Shown piece after piece: positions 8,852 through 17,387 of a stretch of DNA of 64,000 bases. The notes below the pieces were generated by a model that had not been told where the DNA came from, ran no database searches, and worked only from the letters and a program-made list of their open reading frames with translations. This DNA comes from Poriferisodalis sp026713105 (GTDB taxonomy: Bacteria; Actinomycetota; Acidimicrobiia; Acidimicrobiales; Poriferisodalaceae), in assembly GCA_965115995.1 (NCBI GenBank), contig OZ220472.1:682001-746000 (forward strand), read 5' to 3'. Position 1 is the first letter of the stretch, and each line of letters opens with the position of its first letter. Made by a program: the position numbers and the translations under genes.

Positions 8852-9750
8852 CGGCGATGCCGATGATCCAAGGGGACGGCGTACGGCTGTACGCGGAAGA
8901 CACTGGTACTGGGCATCCCATTGTGTGGTTGCACGAGTTTGCTGCCGACTATCGCACGTGGGAGGCCCAGGTTCGGAGGTTCAGCCGCAGCCACCGATGC
9001 ATCACCTACAACGCCCGCGGGTATCCGCCCTCTGAGGTCCCCGAGAGCGATTCGGCGTACACGTTCGAGCGCGAGCGGGAGGACTTGTGGGCAGTGCTCG
9101 ACAGCTTCGGCATCGAGCGCGCCCATGTCGTCGGGCTCAGCATGGGTGCCTACACGGGGCTGATGTTCGCGTTGCGCTACCCCGAGCGGGTGACGTCGCT
9201 GCTGTTCGCCAGCGGAGGATCCGGAGCATTCGCGGATACCCGGGCAGCGTTCCTCACCGAGGTCGACGCAGCCGCCGAGGCGATGATCGAGCACGGCATG
9301 GAGGCAGCCGCGGACGGCATCGCTGCTGGCGCCACCCGTGTTCAGCTCCAGAACAAGGACCGCAGGGGCTGGGAGGAGTTCAGGCAGTACCTGTCAGAGC
9401 ATTCGGCCGTCGGCTCGGGGATGACGATGCGCAACTTTCAAGGTGGGCGCCCGTCGCTGTACGACTTCGAGGAAGAACTGAGCCAGCTCGACGTCCCGGT
9501 GCTGCTGGCCGTCGGCGACGAGGACGACCCGGTTATCGAGACGAACATCTTCCTCAAGCGAGTGCTCCCACGTGCAGGCCTGTGGATCGCCGCGCGCACC
9601 GGCCATGGAATCAACCTCGAAGAGCCCGCTGCGTTCAACCAGATGGCAGCAGATTTCTTCAGCGCAGTCGAAGCCGGTCAGTGGACCCGCCGCGACCCCC
9701 GCGCCACTCCGGTAAATCCGATGCTCGGCGGTGCTCAACCCGGGAGCTGA
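8848..9750 (+). CDS. Alpha/beta hydrolase
   Basis: About 300 residues. TTG 8848 overlaps the previous stop; ATG 8857 is an alternative. The fold markers are in order: the oxyanion-hole strand GHPIVWLHEFAADYRTW, the nucleophile elbow VVGLSMGAYTG with catalytic Ser, the acid in LLAVGDEDDPVIE, and the catalytic His in ARTGHGINLEEP. This resembles haloperoxidase/epoxide-hydrolase-type esterases acting on small esters or lactones. Coupled to the upstream hypothetical gene, which may be a partner. Substrate unknown. Confidence 0.88.
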   Translation: MTAMPMIQGDGVRLYAEDTGTGHPIVWLHEFAADYRTWEAQVRRFSRSHRCITYNARGYPPSEVPESDSAYTFEREREDLWAVLDSFGIERAHVVGLSMGAYTGLMFALRYPERVTSLLFASGGSGAFADTRAAFLTEVDAAAEAMIEHGMEAAADGIAAGATRVQLQNKDRRGWEEFRQYLSEHSAVGSGMTMRNFQGGRPSLYDFEEELSQLDVPVLLAVGDEDDPVIETNIFLKRVLPRAGLWIAARTGHGINLEEPAAFNQMAADFFSAVEAGQWTRRDPRATPVNPMLGGAQPGS

Positions 9751-9850
9751 GCCGTCGCAGGTCGTGATGCGCCGATGGCCGGGCGGGTGAGAGGTCCTTT
9801 CGCGGACGTGACAGACTCGCTGTCAATCGGTGCAATCGCAGGAGCGAAGA

Positions 9851-10600
9851 GTGGACTATGAAGGTCTGAACGTCGCCAGGGCACTCGAGGAGACGATCCA
9901 GCGGGAGGCTGCCGAGGCCGAAGAGGCGAGTCCGCCGGACACCCCGCCCGATTCGTGGGTCCGGAAGAACATCAAGTCCTATCCGCGTGCGGAGAAGCTG
10001 CAGTTGCCCCATCCTGCTCCCGCTCCGATGTCAGTCGGCGACGTGTTGTCTCGCCGTCGCTCGTGCCGGAATTTCTCGGGCGAAGCAGTGCAGCTCACGG
10101 CGCTGGCCTCCGCTTTGGGAGGCGCGCTGTTGACCCGCGGTGACGCATTGTCGCGGCCCTATCCATCGGCAGGTGCGCGATGGCCTGTTGAGACGTACGT
10201 GATTGCTCGCAACGTCGAGGGTCTAGCTGAGGGCGCGTATCACTACGACGCGACAAACCACATGCTCGCTCTTGTGAACGCGAGCATCAGCGCCGAGTGG
10301 CTCGAGAAGTGCTTCAGAGTGCAAGAGTTCAGCCCGATGCCTCAGGCAGTGGCCGTCACGACAGCGACGTTCATACGGTCGTGGGCCAGATACGGCACGC
10401 GGGGCTCCAGATTTGCCTACCAGGAAGCCGGAGCGGCAATCATGGCCCTCGATCTAGCGAGTACTGCTGCGGGGCTCGACACTGTCTGGCTCGGCGGATT
10501 CGACGATGTCCTGCTTTCGGAAGCCCTCGGCCTTGACTGGAGCCAGGACTCGGAGACACCTGTCCTCGGATTGGGCATCGGGCGAGCTGTGTCGGAGTGA
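9851..10600 (+). CDS. SagB-type nitroreductase-fold dehydrogenase
   Basis: GTG 9851 is preferred because AGGAG lies at 9840-9844; an in-frame GTG at 9830 is less likely. The product has about 249 residues. It contains the SagB/nitroreductase signature MSVGDVLSRRRSCRNFSGEA, the middle PYPSAGARWPVETYVIARNV, and GLAEGAYHYD, all typical of the SagB-type dehydrogenase family. SagB enzymes use FMN to oxidise azolines in RiPP maturation, but many stand-alone members exist. No precursor peptide or cyclodehydratase is visible nearby. Its 3' end is overlapped on the other strand by the run-on of the PPOX gene. Confidence 0.82.
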   Translation: MDYEGLNVARALEETIQREAAEAEEASPPDTPPDSWVRKNIKSYPRAEKLQLPHPAPAPMSVGDVLSRRRSCRNFSGEAVQLTALASALGGALLTRGDALSRPYPSAGARWPVETYVIARNVEGLAEGAYHYDATNHMLALVNASISAEWLEKCFRVQEFSPMPQAVAVTTATFIRSWARYGTRGSRFAYQEAGAAIMALDLASTAAGLDTVWLGGFDDVLLSEALGLDWSQDSETPVLGLGIGRAVSE

Positions 10601-10971
10601 CCCTCGCCGGGGTCGGAGTTTCGCTGGCCGAATGACTCGGCCTGGTCCGGGCCCATGTAGCGGGCGCCAGTGAGGGTGGACACGCACCGCAGCTCCTCGG
10701 GGTCTGCGGAGATTTCCACCACGCCGTCGACTTTCACGAATGCGTATGGCGGCGTTTCGGTGTCGACAACCAGCGAGACGCGCGGTTCACGCGCCATGGC
10801 AAGGGCCTTGCCGCTGCGCGTGCCGGTAGCGAAGAGCAGGTCGCCGTCTTCCACGATGAACCAGACAGGCGCCACGTGGGGCCGCCCGTCGGAGGCGACC
10901 CACGCGAGCTTGCCTGTCCGCGAGTCATCACTCAGAAAATCCAGAGCCTCTGAGGTGCTCATCGGGCGCAT
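10417..10971 (-). CDS. PPOX-class F420-dependent enzyme with degenerate C-terminus
   Basis: Start ATG 10969-10971, preceded on the minus strand by AAGGGAA at good spacing. The first 125 residues are a clear F420-type PPOX protein: MSTSEALDFLSDDSRTGKLA, RPHVAPVWFIVEDGDLLFAT, SGKALAMAREPRVSLVVDTE and RYMGPDQAESFGQRN. After that the usual family ending is absent, and the frame runs on as low-complexity residues antisense to the last 180 bases of the SagB gene. The true 3' end seems to have been lost or frameshifted when the two genes came together. It may still fold. Confidence 0.7.
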   Translation of the reverse strand: MRPMSTSEALDFLSDDSRTGKLAWVASDGRPHVAPVWFIVEDGDLLFATGTRSGKALAMAREPRVSLVVDTETPPYAFVKVDGVVEISADPEELRCVSTLTGARYMGPDQAESFGQRNSDPGEGHSDTARPMPNPRTGVSESWLQSRPRASESRTSSNPPSQTVSSPAAVLARSRAMIAAPASW

Positions 10972-11322
10972 CTCAATTCCCTTCGTGCAGCAGATCGTGT
11001 GGGGTTCAGGGCGCGTACGCGGCGCACGCCAATAGTGGTATCGAGGGGTCAGGCAAGCAAGGCAGACACGGGGACTGATTCGAAAAGGGAGCAGGTCGCA
11101 CGAGCAACGGAGAATGTGGTCGGACTCGGGAGTTCGGGCCGGAAGGCATCGCTCCCGGCAACCCGCTGGAGGCACTCGAAAGCAGCCAGCCGATCGCCGC
11201 CTGTCATCTCAACTGCGTCCGGCGCTTCGAAGCACTCCTCGACGCCGATTCGAAGCACGCCTTCTTGTCAGACCTTGCGATGCCTGCGTGGCATCGCTCC
11301 CCTCACGATGGAAGAGGAGGAA

Positions 11323-12252
11323 ATGGAACAAGAAAGCATGGGGCTGGCGCGCCCTCAGGTGTGTTCACGCCCGACGTCACGAGGACCTCGGCGACGCACG
11401 GCGTTGCACTGGTGCGCATTGTTAGTGGCTGCAGCATTGCTGGCCGTCGGCTGTGAGAGGTCGATGGCGGCCAGCGGTCTCGTCGAGGTGCACGAGAGGC
11501 TGTACGCCCTGAAGTGGGCCAGCGCCGATGCCTATAACGCTGAGGCGTTGCGGCCCGAGATCGACCCTCGGGACCTCAGTTCCGCCCGAGTGCACAATGG
11601 TGCAGGAGTCGAGTTCCCGGGAGTTTCCGAGCTGCTTGGCGAAGTGGGTGTCCTGGAATTCCTGGACGACTACATCTTCGACATTCCGTCCACAGCAGCA
11701 TTCCTGGCAAGTCTCGAGCTGACTGCCGCCCAGCGCGCGACGGAGGTGCTTCATCCCAATGACGACGCCGCGAGCGTCGCGACACGAGAATTCGAGGACC
11801 GCATCTTGAATGCGGCGAATGGGGTCTTGGTGGATGGGCTGCCGCCGAGCATCGACCCTCGCAAGCTGCATGATGCGTTTTTCGACGCACTCGATCAGTG
11901 CTGCCGTGCTTCGCCGTGGCCCGCTGCCGAACTGTATGTCGGAGGCGACCCGGAGCCAGGGGAATACCCAAGCCGGCTGGTGAAGCGAGACTTCGGAATG
12001 TCGTACTTCGAATACATGGAGCTGCTGCACGAGTGCGGCAAGTTCGCAGCGACCTATCCCACGCTCGACGAGGCAGTCCGAGACCAGCTCCTTGCAGCTC
12101 AACGAGCGCACTACGCCCAGGCCGTGCTCGCAGGTCTCGACGAAGTTCCCGCTGTAGAGATTCCCGCCGAGTATCGAGGCGAGATCTACGAACTGCGACG
12201 GACTGAGAGACTGGGCGGCGTGGCGCAGAACGTTCTCGACGGCGGCGTGTGA
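11323..12252 (+). CDS. Lipoprotein of unknown function
   Basis: Start ATG 11323 is supported by GAGGAGG at 11314-11320. The 309-residue product has a basic N-region (SRPTSRGPRRR), a hydrophobic core (ALLVAAALLAV) and the lipobox AVGC, so it should be lipid-anchored outside the cytoplasmic membrane. The mature part is acidic and helical (LELTAAQRATEVLHPNDDAA, LDQCCRASPW) with several cysteines. No family recognised. The stop overlaps the start of the M24 peptidase remnant by four bases (GTGA), so that gene was once coupled to this one. Confidence 0.75.
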   Translation: MEQESMGLARPQVCSRPTSRGPRRRTALHWCALLVAAALLAVGCERSMAASGLVEVHERLYALKWASADAYNAEALRPEIDPRDLSSARVHNGAGVEFPGVSELLGEVGVLEFLDDYIFDIPSTAAFLASLELTAAQRATEVLHPNDDAASVATREFEDRILNAANGVLVDGLPPSIDPRKLHDAFFDALDQCCRASPWPAAELYVGGDPEPGEYPSRLVKRDFGMSYFEYMELLHECGKFAATYPTLDEAVRDQLLAAQRAHYAQAVLAGLDEVPAVEIPAEYRGEIYELRRTERLGGVAQNVLDGGV

Positions 12253-12850
12253 CGCTGGAGACCGGACGGCTGGACCGGCTCCGCCGTTCGATGGAATCGC
12301 TCGATGTTGCTGCGGTCCTGACCGCTGACCCGATCAACATCTTCTACGCGACCGGCGTGCGGAACATGACGGTGTTCTCGATGATGGGGTCGTTCAGGTT
12401 CGTGCTCGTGCCGGCAGACGGGCCGGTCGTGCTGTGGGAATACGCCGGCTGCGAGCATCTGGCCGATGGCGCCGGGACCGTCACCGAGGTGCGGGCGGCG
12501 CCCGACATCACCCCGGCGGGCGGAACTCGGTGGGTGGAGTCGACGCACGGGTTTGCTCGCGAAGTCGCCGATCTCGTGGCGAAACTGCGGGTCGGCAAGC
12601 CCCGTCTGGCTGTCGAGCGGTTTGACCAGCACGTGACCGACGCGCTGCGCTCTCGCGGTTGCGAGCTCACGTCGGCGACCGAAGTGTTCGCCCTGGCCCG
12701 CCGGATCAAGACGGCCGACGAGATCGCTGCCATGGGTTGCGCCATGGACGTCGTCACCGCAGCGCTGGAAGGGATGCGCGACCAGATCAAGCCCGGACGC
12801 ACCGAGGTCGAGGTTTGGGTCTGTGCGGCGAGAGCCCCTATATCCCGACG
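12249..12850 (+). pseudogene. M24 (Xaa-Pro/creatinase-like) peptidase, N-terminal domain only, truncated at ssrA
   Basis: The frame opens at GTG 12249 and encodes the creatinase-type N-terminal domain: LDVAAVLTADPINIFYATGV, VLVPADGPVVLWEYAG, then ALARRIKTADEIAAMGCAMD and MRDQIKPGRTEVEVW. The family continues here for another ~200 residues with the metal-binding pita-bread domain, but similarity stops at about 12820 and the frame reads into the 3' end of tmRNA on the other strand before ending at 12938. All catalytic residues are missing. The break at an ssrA 3' end suggests site-specific integration or excision of an element there. Confidence 0.75.
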
Positions 12851-13211
12851 TGGAGGTGGCGGGAATCGAACCCGCGTCCTTCAACGTTTCGGTGAGTCTT
12901 CTCCGAGCGCAGTCGCTAAGGGATTGTCGGGAGACTGAGGGCAGCGACACCCTGCATGTCTCCGTAGCCGTCTGTGCGTGTCCCTGCCGCCCCGTCGGCA
13001 CGGGCGGCGGGCGAGCCCTGCAGATGATGGCACCGACGCCCGCAGGACTGGGGCAATCGGGCCGAACTCACAACCTGAGATCAGGCTGCGAGCACCAGAT
13101 CGTCTTGATCGACGTTGGCGTTTGTATTTTTTTCCGGCTCTTTAGCGTGGATCCGGAGACCACGGCTCGCTTCTCTCACTTCAACCGTCAAAGTCGAAAC
13201 CGATCACCCCC
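12851..13211 (-). ncRNA. ssrA: Transfer-messenger RNA (tmRNA)
   Basis: The minus strand starts GGGGGUGAUCGGUUUCGAC at 13211 and ends in the tRNA-like T-arm GCGGGUUCGAUUCCCGC plus CACCUCC and the discriminator A at 12851. The acceptor stem GGGGGUG/CACCUCC pairs fully and keeps the third-position G-U pair needed for alanine charging. The tag frame lies at 13081-13119 and reads ANVDQDDLVLAA followed by TGA, with an A-rich stretch just before the GCC resume codon. The terminal CCA is not encoded (the template gives ACG), so it must be added after transcription. Rescues stalled ribosomes and marks products for proteolysis. Confidence 0.97.
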
Positions 13212-13302
13212 AAGGTGGTTGCGGAACCCACGCTGTGCGGGCTCCCTCGGCGGGCTACAACCCTAGCGACGGGTTGCGACACCAAACGAACGCCTTGCCA
13301 CC

Positions 13303-14280
13303 TCAGTTGCAGAGACCGTTGTCGCCGGTGCCGCGGTGGCTGTAGCACAGGGGTGTCGCCATCACATTGCGCAGCGTGAATGGGCCGCCGGCCGTGTCGA
13401 CGTCGGGGTCTCGCCAGTCACCGGCCGGGTCGGCGGAGATCAGCAGTCGGTAGCCGCGCACGGAATCGTCGGGCAGCCCGACCACATCGACGGTGATCTC
13501 CGCCAAGCCGTCGATCGCCCTGGGCGCGGCCGTCACCCGGATGCGCGACGCAGGCTCGTCCGATGCGAACGCAGCAGCGACCATGTCGGCAAGCCCGGTC
13601 AGCGTGGGCGCGGTCGGCGCGCTGCCCACCGCACCCAGCACCTGGGCGGTCATGTCGAGACGCACCCCGGGAGTCAGCGGGGCGAGGTACTTGCTGCTGG
13701 CCCAGCCGATCACCGGTCCGGCCTGAATTTCGTGCCACGTGCTGGTGGTGAGATCTCGTGTGCGACCGGTTGCCGTGATGCCGTCGAGACTCAGCGTCGC
13801 AATCGAGTTCTCGGCGGCTGGATCGCCGACCTGCAGCTTGCTGTTTGCTGGATCGCCGGGAGCGATGCGCAGCGAGAGCGTGGCCACGACGCTGCCGTTG
13901 GGAACGTCACGGACATTGAGGAAGTCGTCATGGCTGACGCCGACCAAGCCGAGAGATGTGCCGGCGGCCGGCCCGAATTCGGCCGGCGTGCCCGGCAGCG
14001 GCTCCGAGGTGGGCGGCACCGAGATAGTCGGTGGGGGCGCCGTTGTCGCTGGCACCGGAATCGTGGTCTGAGCTACGACCGCCGGCGAGCGTGTCGTGGT
14101 AGTTGTCGCTGCGGCAGAGGCTGAGGGGGTGTCGTCGCCGAGCGGGGCGGTCGTCGAAGGGGACATATCGCCGGTCTGGGGCGTCTCTTCTTCTGTGGTG
14201 GCGTTCAGGGCGACGAACAGCGACAGCACTGAGATCACCAGTGCAGCGAACGCCATAGCTGCCACGAATCTGTTGGTCAT
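13303..14280 (-). CDS. Membrane-anchored protein with Thr/Pro linker and SH3-like domain
   Basis: Start ATG 14278-14280 (MTNRFVAAMAFAALVISVLS) gives 325 residues; the frame is open further upstream, but this start places a transmembrane anchor at the N-terminus. It is followed by an 80-residue Thr/Pro/Ala-rich linker (residues about 30-110) and then LGLVGVSHDDFLNVRDVPNG, a bacterial SH3-like start, with ITATGRTRDLTTSTWHEIQA and IGWASSKYLAPL completing it. The C-terminal ~120 residues form a second domain. Expected outside the membrane, perhaps binding the wall. Divergent to the PrmA-like gene. Confidence 0.75.
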   Translation of the reverse strand: MTNRFVAAMAFAALVISVLSLFVALNATTEEETPQTGDMSPSTTAPLGDDTPSASAAATTTTTRSPAVVAQTTIPVPATTAPPPTISVPPTSEPLPGTPAEFGPAAGTSLGLVGVSHDDFLNVRDVPNGSVVATLSLRIAPGDPANSKLQVGDPAAENSIATLSLDGITATGRTRDLTTSTWHEIQAGPVIGWASSKYLAPLTPGVRLDMTAQVLGAVGSAPTAPTLTGLADMVAAAFASDEPASRIRVTAAPRAIDGLAEITVDVVGLPDDSVRGYRLLISADPAGDWRDPDVDTAGGPFTLRNVMATPLCYSHRGTGDNGLCN

Positions 14281-14412
14281 GGTGTCGCCGCCTTCGCAGT
14301 CGTGGCCCTTCACCTGTACCGCAGTTCGGCATCACATTGGTGGCACTGGCCGCCGAGATGAGCCGGCCGGTTGTTGCGCGAGGCATGGGACTTCGACGGC
14401 GAGAATGCCGGG

Positions 14413-15315
14413 GTGAGCCAACAGCGCTGGTGGGCGAACCCATGGGGTGATGAGCGGTTCGGCCGTGCGTGCGTCGTCGTCGCCGACGATGTCCCATTGG
14501 GCGCAGCCGATGGTGGCCAGATGCCCTGCGATGACGACAGCCCGTCGCTGCCGGAATGGCTGGCGGCGATCGCGCTCGCGGTGACGCAGGAACGCCTGGC
14601 TCGGGGGCGCTGGGTGAGCCGGGTTCGGGTGACCGACGATGTGACCGCCCGCGATGCGGTGGCGCAGCTGCGCGGCGACGGTCATGCGGCCGTGCTGGCG
14701 CCGCCCGACGAGGCGCATGGCGTTGGCTGGCTGAACCGCAACCGGGCGGTGCCCGTGGGGGAGAAGTCGGCCGTGTGCTTCCCGTGGGCAGACGCCGCGG
14801 CCCCGGCAGTCGTCGAGATCGATCCCGGCGGAGCATTTGGAGCCGGCACCCACCCGTCCACCCGGCTACTGGCCGAATGGCTGGAGGGGGAGCTGACTGG
14901 CGGCGAGCGGGTCCTCGATGTGGGGTGCGGCAGCGGGGTGCTGGCCCTGGTGGCTGCCCGACTGGGCGCAGCTGAGGCGGTGGGGATCGACATCGAGCCA
15001 GCGGCAGTATCGGCGGCGCAGGCCAACGCCCGGCGCAACGGCCTCGACGGAGTGGCCAGCTTCAGCACGGCCCTTGTCGGCAGCTCCGAGCTCGGCACAT
15101 TCGACGTGGTGGTGGCCAACATCACTGCCGACGTGCTGATGCCGCTCGCCGGCGACATTGCGGCACGGGTCGCACCGGATGGACGGCTCGCCGTCAGCGG
15201 CATCTCCGCAGCGCAGACTTCGTCAGTCGCTGCCGCCTATCGCCCCCACGGCATCGAACTGGCCGACCCGGTCCGGCTCGACGACTGGGTGTCCCTCGCA
15301 GACCGCAAGGACTAG
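14413..15315 (+). CDS. prmA: Ribosomal protein L11 methyltransferase-like (PrmA)
   Basis: The frame is open from 14371; GTG 14413 (VSQQRWWANPWGDERF) is the likely start, giving about 300 residues. The PrmA signature is clear: AFGAGTHPSTRLLAEWL, the SAM site VLDVGCGSGVLALVAARLGA, the acidic GIDIEPAAVSAAQANARRNG and the NxxA-like VVANITADVLMPLA. PrmA trimethylates ribosomal protein L11. The N-terminal domain is more divergent than in E. coli, so a related protein methyltransferase is possible. Confidence 0.85.
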   Translation: MSQQRWWANPWGDERFGRACVVVADDVPLGAADGGQMPCDDDSPSLPEWLAAIALAVTQERLARGRWVSRVRVTDDVTARDAVAQLRGDGHAAVLAPPDEAHGVGWLNRNRAVPVGEKSAVCFPWADAAAPAVVEIDPGGAFGAGTHPSTRLLAEWLEGELTGGERVLDVGCGSGVLALVAARLGAAEAVGIDIEPAAVSAAQANARRNGLDGVASFSTALVGSSELGTFDVVVANITADVLMPLAGDIAARVAPDGRLAVSGISAAQTSSVAAAYRPHGIELADPVRLDDWVSLADRKD

Positions 15316-15333
15316 CGCGGCGGGGTGCCGCCC

Positions 15334-16098
15334 CTACGAGCCGGAGGCTGGATAGTTGGCCCATGCGGTGACGCCCTGGTAGCCGCCGTCGACCGTGATC
15401 GTTTGGCCGGTCACGTAGCGGGATTCGTCGCAGGCGAGGAACGCGACCACATCGGCGATCTCTTCGGGCAGGCCCCAGCGGCCCAGAGCGATGTGGCGCT
15501 CGAGGCCGTCGGCGAGGCCGGGGATCTCACGGCCGGCCTCCCACATCTCGGTGATGATCAGCCCCGGCGCCACGGCGTTCACCCGGATGCCGAAGCGCCC
15601 GTAGGTGGCTGCCTGCGAGCGCGTGAGCGAGTCGAGCGCGGCTTTGGTCGCCCCATAGGTGGGCAGCTCGCTCACGCCCACCGAGCCGGCAATCGAGGAC
15701 ATATGAATGACCGAGCCGTGCCCGCGCTCGCCCATCTGACGTGCCAGCGCCCGGGTGGTCTCCAGCGGCGCCAGGTAGTTCAATTGCAGCACGGCTTGGT
15801 CGCCGCCGGGTTCTCGCAGCTCGCCCCGGCCAGCGTTGTTCACCAAGATGTCGACTCCGCCCAGCGCGTCGACGGCAGCGGCAGCCAGCTCGGCGCCGGC
15901 TCCCACCGCGCTCAGATCACTCTCGAGCACCACGGGGTCATACGGCAGCTCAGCCGCAATCCGGTCCAGATCGTGGGCGGTTCGTGCCGCCAACGCCACC
16001 CGAGCGCCATCTCGTGCCAAAGCCCGGGCGCAGTGCTCGCCGATGCCCCGGCTCGCTCCGGTCACCAGCGCCGTCCGTCCGCTCAGCCGCTCCGCCAT
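15334..16098 (-). CDS. Short-chain dehydrogenase/reductase
   Basis: A 254-residue classical SDR from ATG 16096-16098. It has the cofactor motif TGASRGIG at residue ~14, NNAG in DILVNNAGRGEL, the catalytic Ser in VIHMSSIAGSVG, YxxxK in YGATKAALDSL and the C-terminal SRYVTGQTITVDGGY. The overall pattern is that of 3-oxoacyl-ACP reductase/FabG-like enzymes. The Asn-Ser-Tyr-Lys set is complete, so it should be active with NAD(P)H. Substrate unknown. Convergent with the PrmA-like gene. Confidence 0.92.
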   Translation of the reverse strand: MAERLSGRTALVTGASRGIGEHCARALARDGARVALAARTAHDLDRIAAELPYDPVVLESDLSAVGAGAELAAAAVDALGGVDILVNNAGRGELREPGGDQAVLQLNYLAPLETTRALARQMGERGHGSVIHMSSIAGSVGVSELPTYGATKAALDSLTRSQAATYGRFGIRVNAVAPGLIITEMWEAGREIPGLADGLERHIALGRWGLPEEIADVVAFLACDESRYVTGQTITVDGGYQGVTAWANYPASGS

Positions 16099-16253
16099 AC
16101 CCGGGTCCCTCCGTCATACACGCTGCCGCGCACTTTGTGCCGCATCAGTCTGCGTCAGACCGCCCGTGCCTGCTCGGTCGACCCGCCAAGGCGCCACGCG
16201 GCTCCATGAAAATGAGGTCAACGGACCGTTGCCGATTGCCTAGCGTCAGGGTC

Positions 16254-17306
16254 GTGGCGACAACGGGAACGGGCGGAGGGACGCTGCGCATCACGGATGC
16301 TCACGTTCACTTTGATCGGACGAAGGCACTTGACGGGGTCGACCTCGCAGTCGGCGACGGCGAGATGGTGGTGCTGCTTGGGCCGTCGGGCTGCGGCAAG
16401 ACGACGCTGCTTCGAGCGGCCTCAGGGCTGCAGCCGCTCGATGCCGGGCGGATCGAGCTCGACGGCCGGGACCTGACCGGTCAGCGCCCCGACCAGCGCG
16501 GCATCGGCCTCATGTTCCAGGACGAGGTGCTGTTCCCGCACTATGACGTCGAAGGCAACGTTGCATTCGGCCTGCGCATGGCCAAGGTGCCCCTTGCCGA
16601 TCGGCGTCGGCGGGTTGCCGAAGTGCTCGAGTTGGTCGGATTGGCGGGTTTCAACGGCCGCGATGTCGCAACGCTGTCAGGCGGGGAGGGGCAACGTGTC
16701 TCGCTGGCTCGGGCGCTCGCCCCCGAACCGAGAGTGCTTCTGCTCGACGAGCCGTTCGGCTCGCTGGACCGGCTGCTGAGAGAGCGGCTCATCAACGAGC
16801 TGCGGCCGGTGCTCGACAAGGTCGGCGTCACCGCCGTTCACGTCACCCATGACCATCACGAGGCGTTTGCCCTGGCGGACCGCATTGCGGTGATGGCGTC
16901 GGGCCGGTTGCTGCGGATCGGCACTCCCGAGGAGGTCTGGACAGACCCCCAAACCGCCCAGGTGGCCCGATTCTTGGGGCACACCAATGTGTTCGACTCC
17001 GAGGTGCCGCCCATGCTGGTCAGGGCCGCCGGACGCCAGGGAAACTTCGTTCTGCGCGCTGATCGCATCGAGGTAGTGGCAACTGGCTTCGACGGCACGG
17101 ACGTCACGGGCGATGACCGGATCGCGCGGCTGGCCGCCACGGTCGTCCGGCGTCGCTTCCGCGGTGACCGCTACGAGCTGCGGATGGCGGCCGACGTCGG
17201 CGGCGTTGCTACCACCTTGGACGCCATCACACCCCACGGCCCAGCAGTCGGTGCTGGCGTCCAGTTGCGCATCGGCCCAAGCGCCGTGCTCGCGCTCGAG
17301 TCCTGA
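16254..17306 (+). CDS. ABC transporter ATP-binding protein (PotA/FbpC type), orphan
   Basis: The open frame extends upstream into the antisense of the SDR gene, but similarity begins at GTG 16254. The 350-residue product has Walker A GPSGCGKTT, Q-loop LMFQDEVLFPHYDV, signature LSGGEGQRVSLARALA, Walker B VLLLDEPFGSLD and the switch histidine in VHVTHDHHEAF. After the ATPase domain, residues ~225-350 resemble the regulatory TOBE-type domain of iron(III), thiamine or polyamine importers. No permease or binding-protein gene for this class is next to it, so its partners must be encoded elsewhere. Confidence 0.88.
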   Translation: MATTGTGGGTLRITDAHVHFDRTKALDGVDLAVGDGEMVVLLGPSGCGKTTLLRAASGLQPLDAGRIELDGRDLTGQRPDQRGIGLMFQDEVLFPHYDVEGNVAFGLRMAKVPLADRRRRVAEVLELVGLAGFNGRDVATLSGGEGQRVSLARALAPEPRVLLLDEPFGSLDRLLRERLINELRPVLDKVGVTAVHVTHDHHEAFALADRIAVMASGRLLRIGTPEEVWTDPQTAQVARFLGHTNVFDSEVPPMLVRAAGRQGNFVLRADRIEVVATGFDGTDVTGDDRIARLAATVVRRRFRGDRYELRMAADVGGVATTLDAITPHGPAVGAGVQLRIGPSAVLALES

Positions 17307-17387
17307 CACGACGTCTGTCAGGCCGAAGACTTCGCCCCGACGAACGCGCCGTCCCGCCGAGCCAGCACCTCAGCTGATCCAGGGGCG

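Noticed and set aside
9851..10600. RiPP biosynthetic cluster around the SagB-type gene
   Set aside because: No cyclodehydratase, precursor peptide or exporter is encoded near it; single SagB-type proteins are common.
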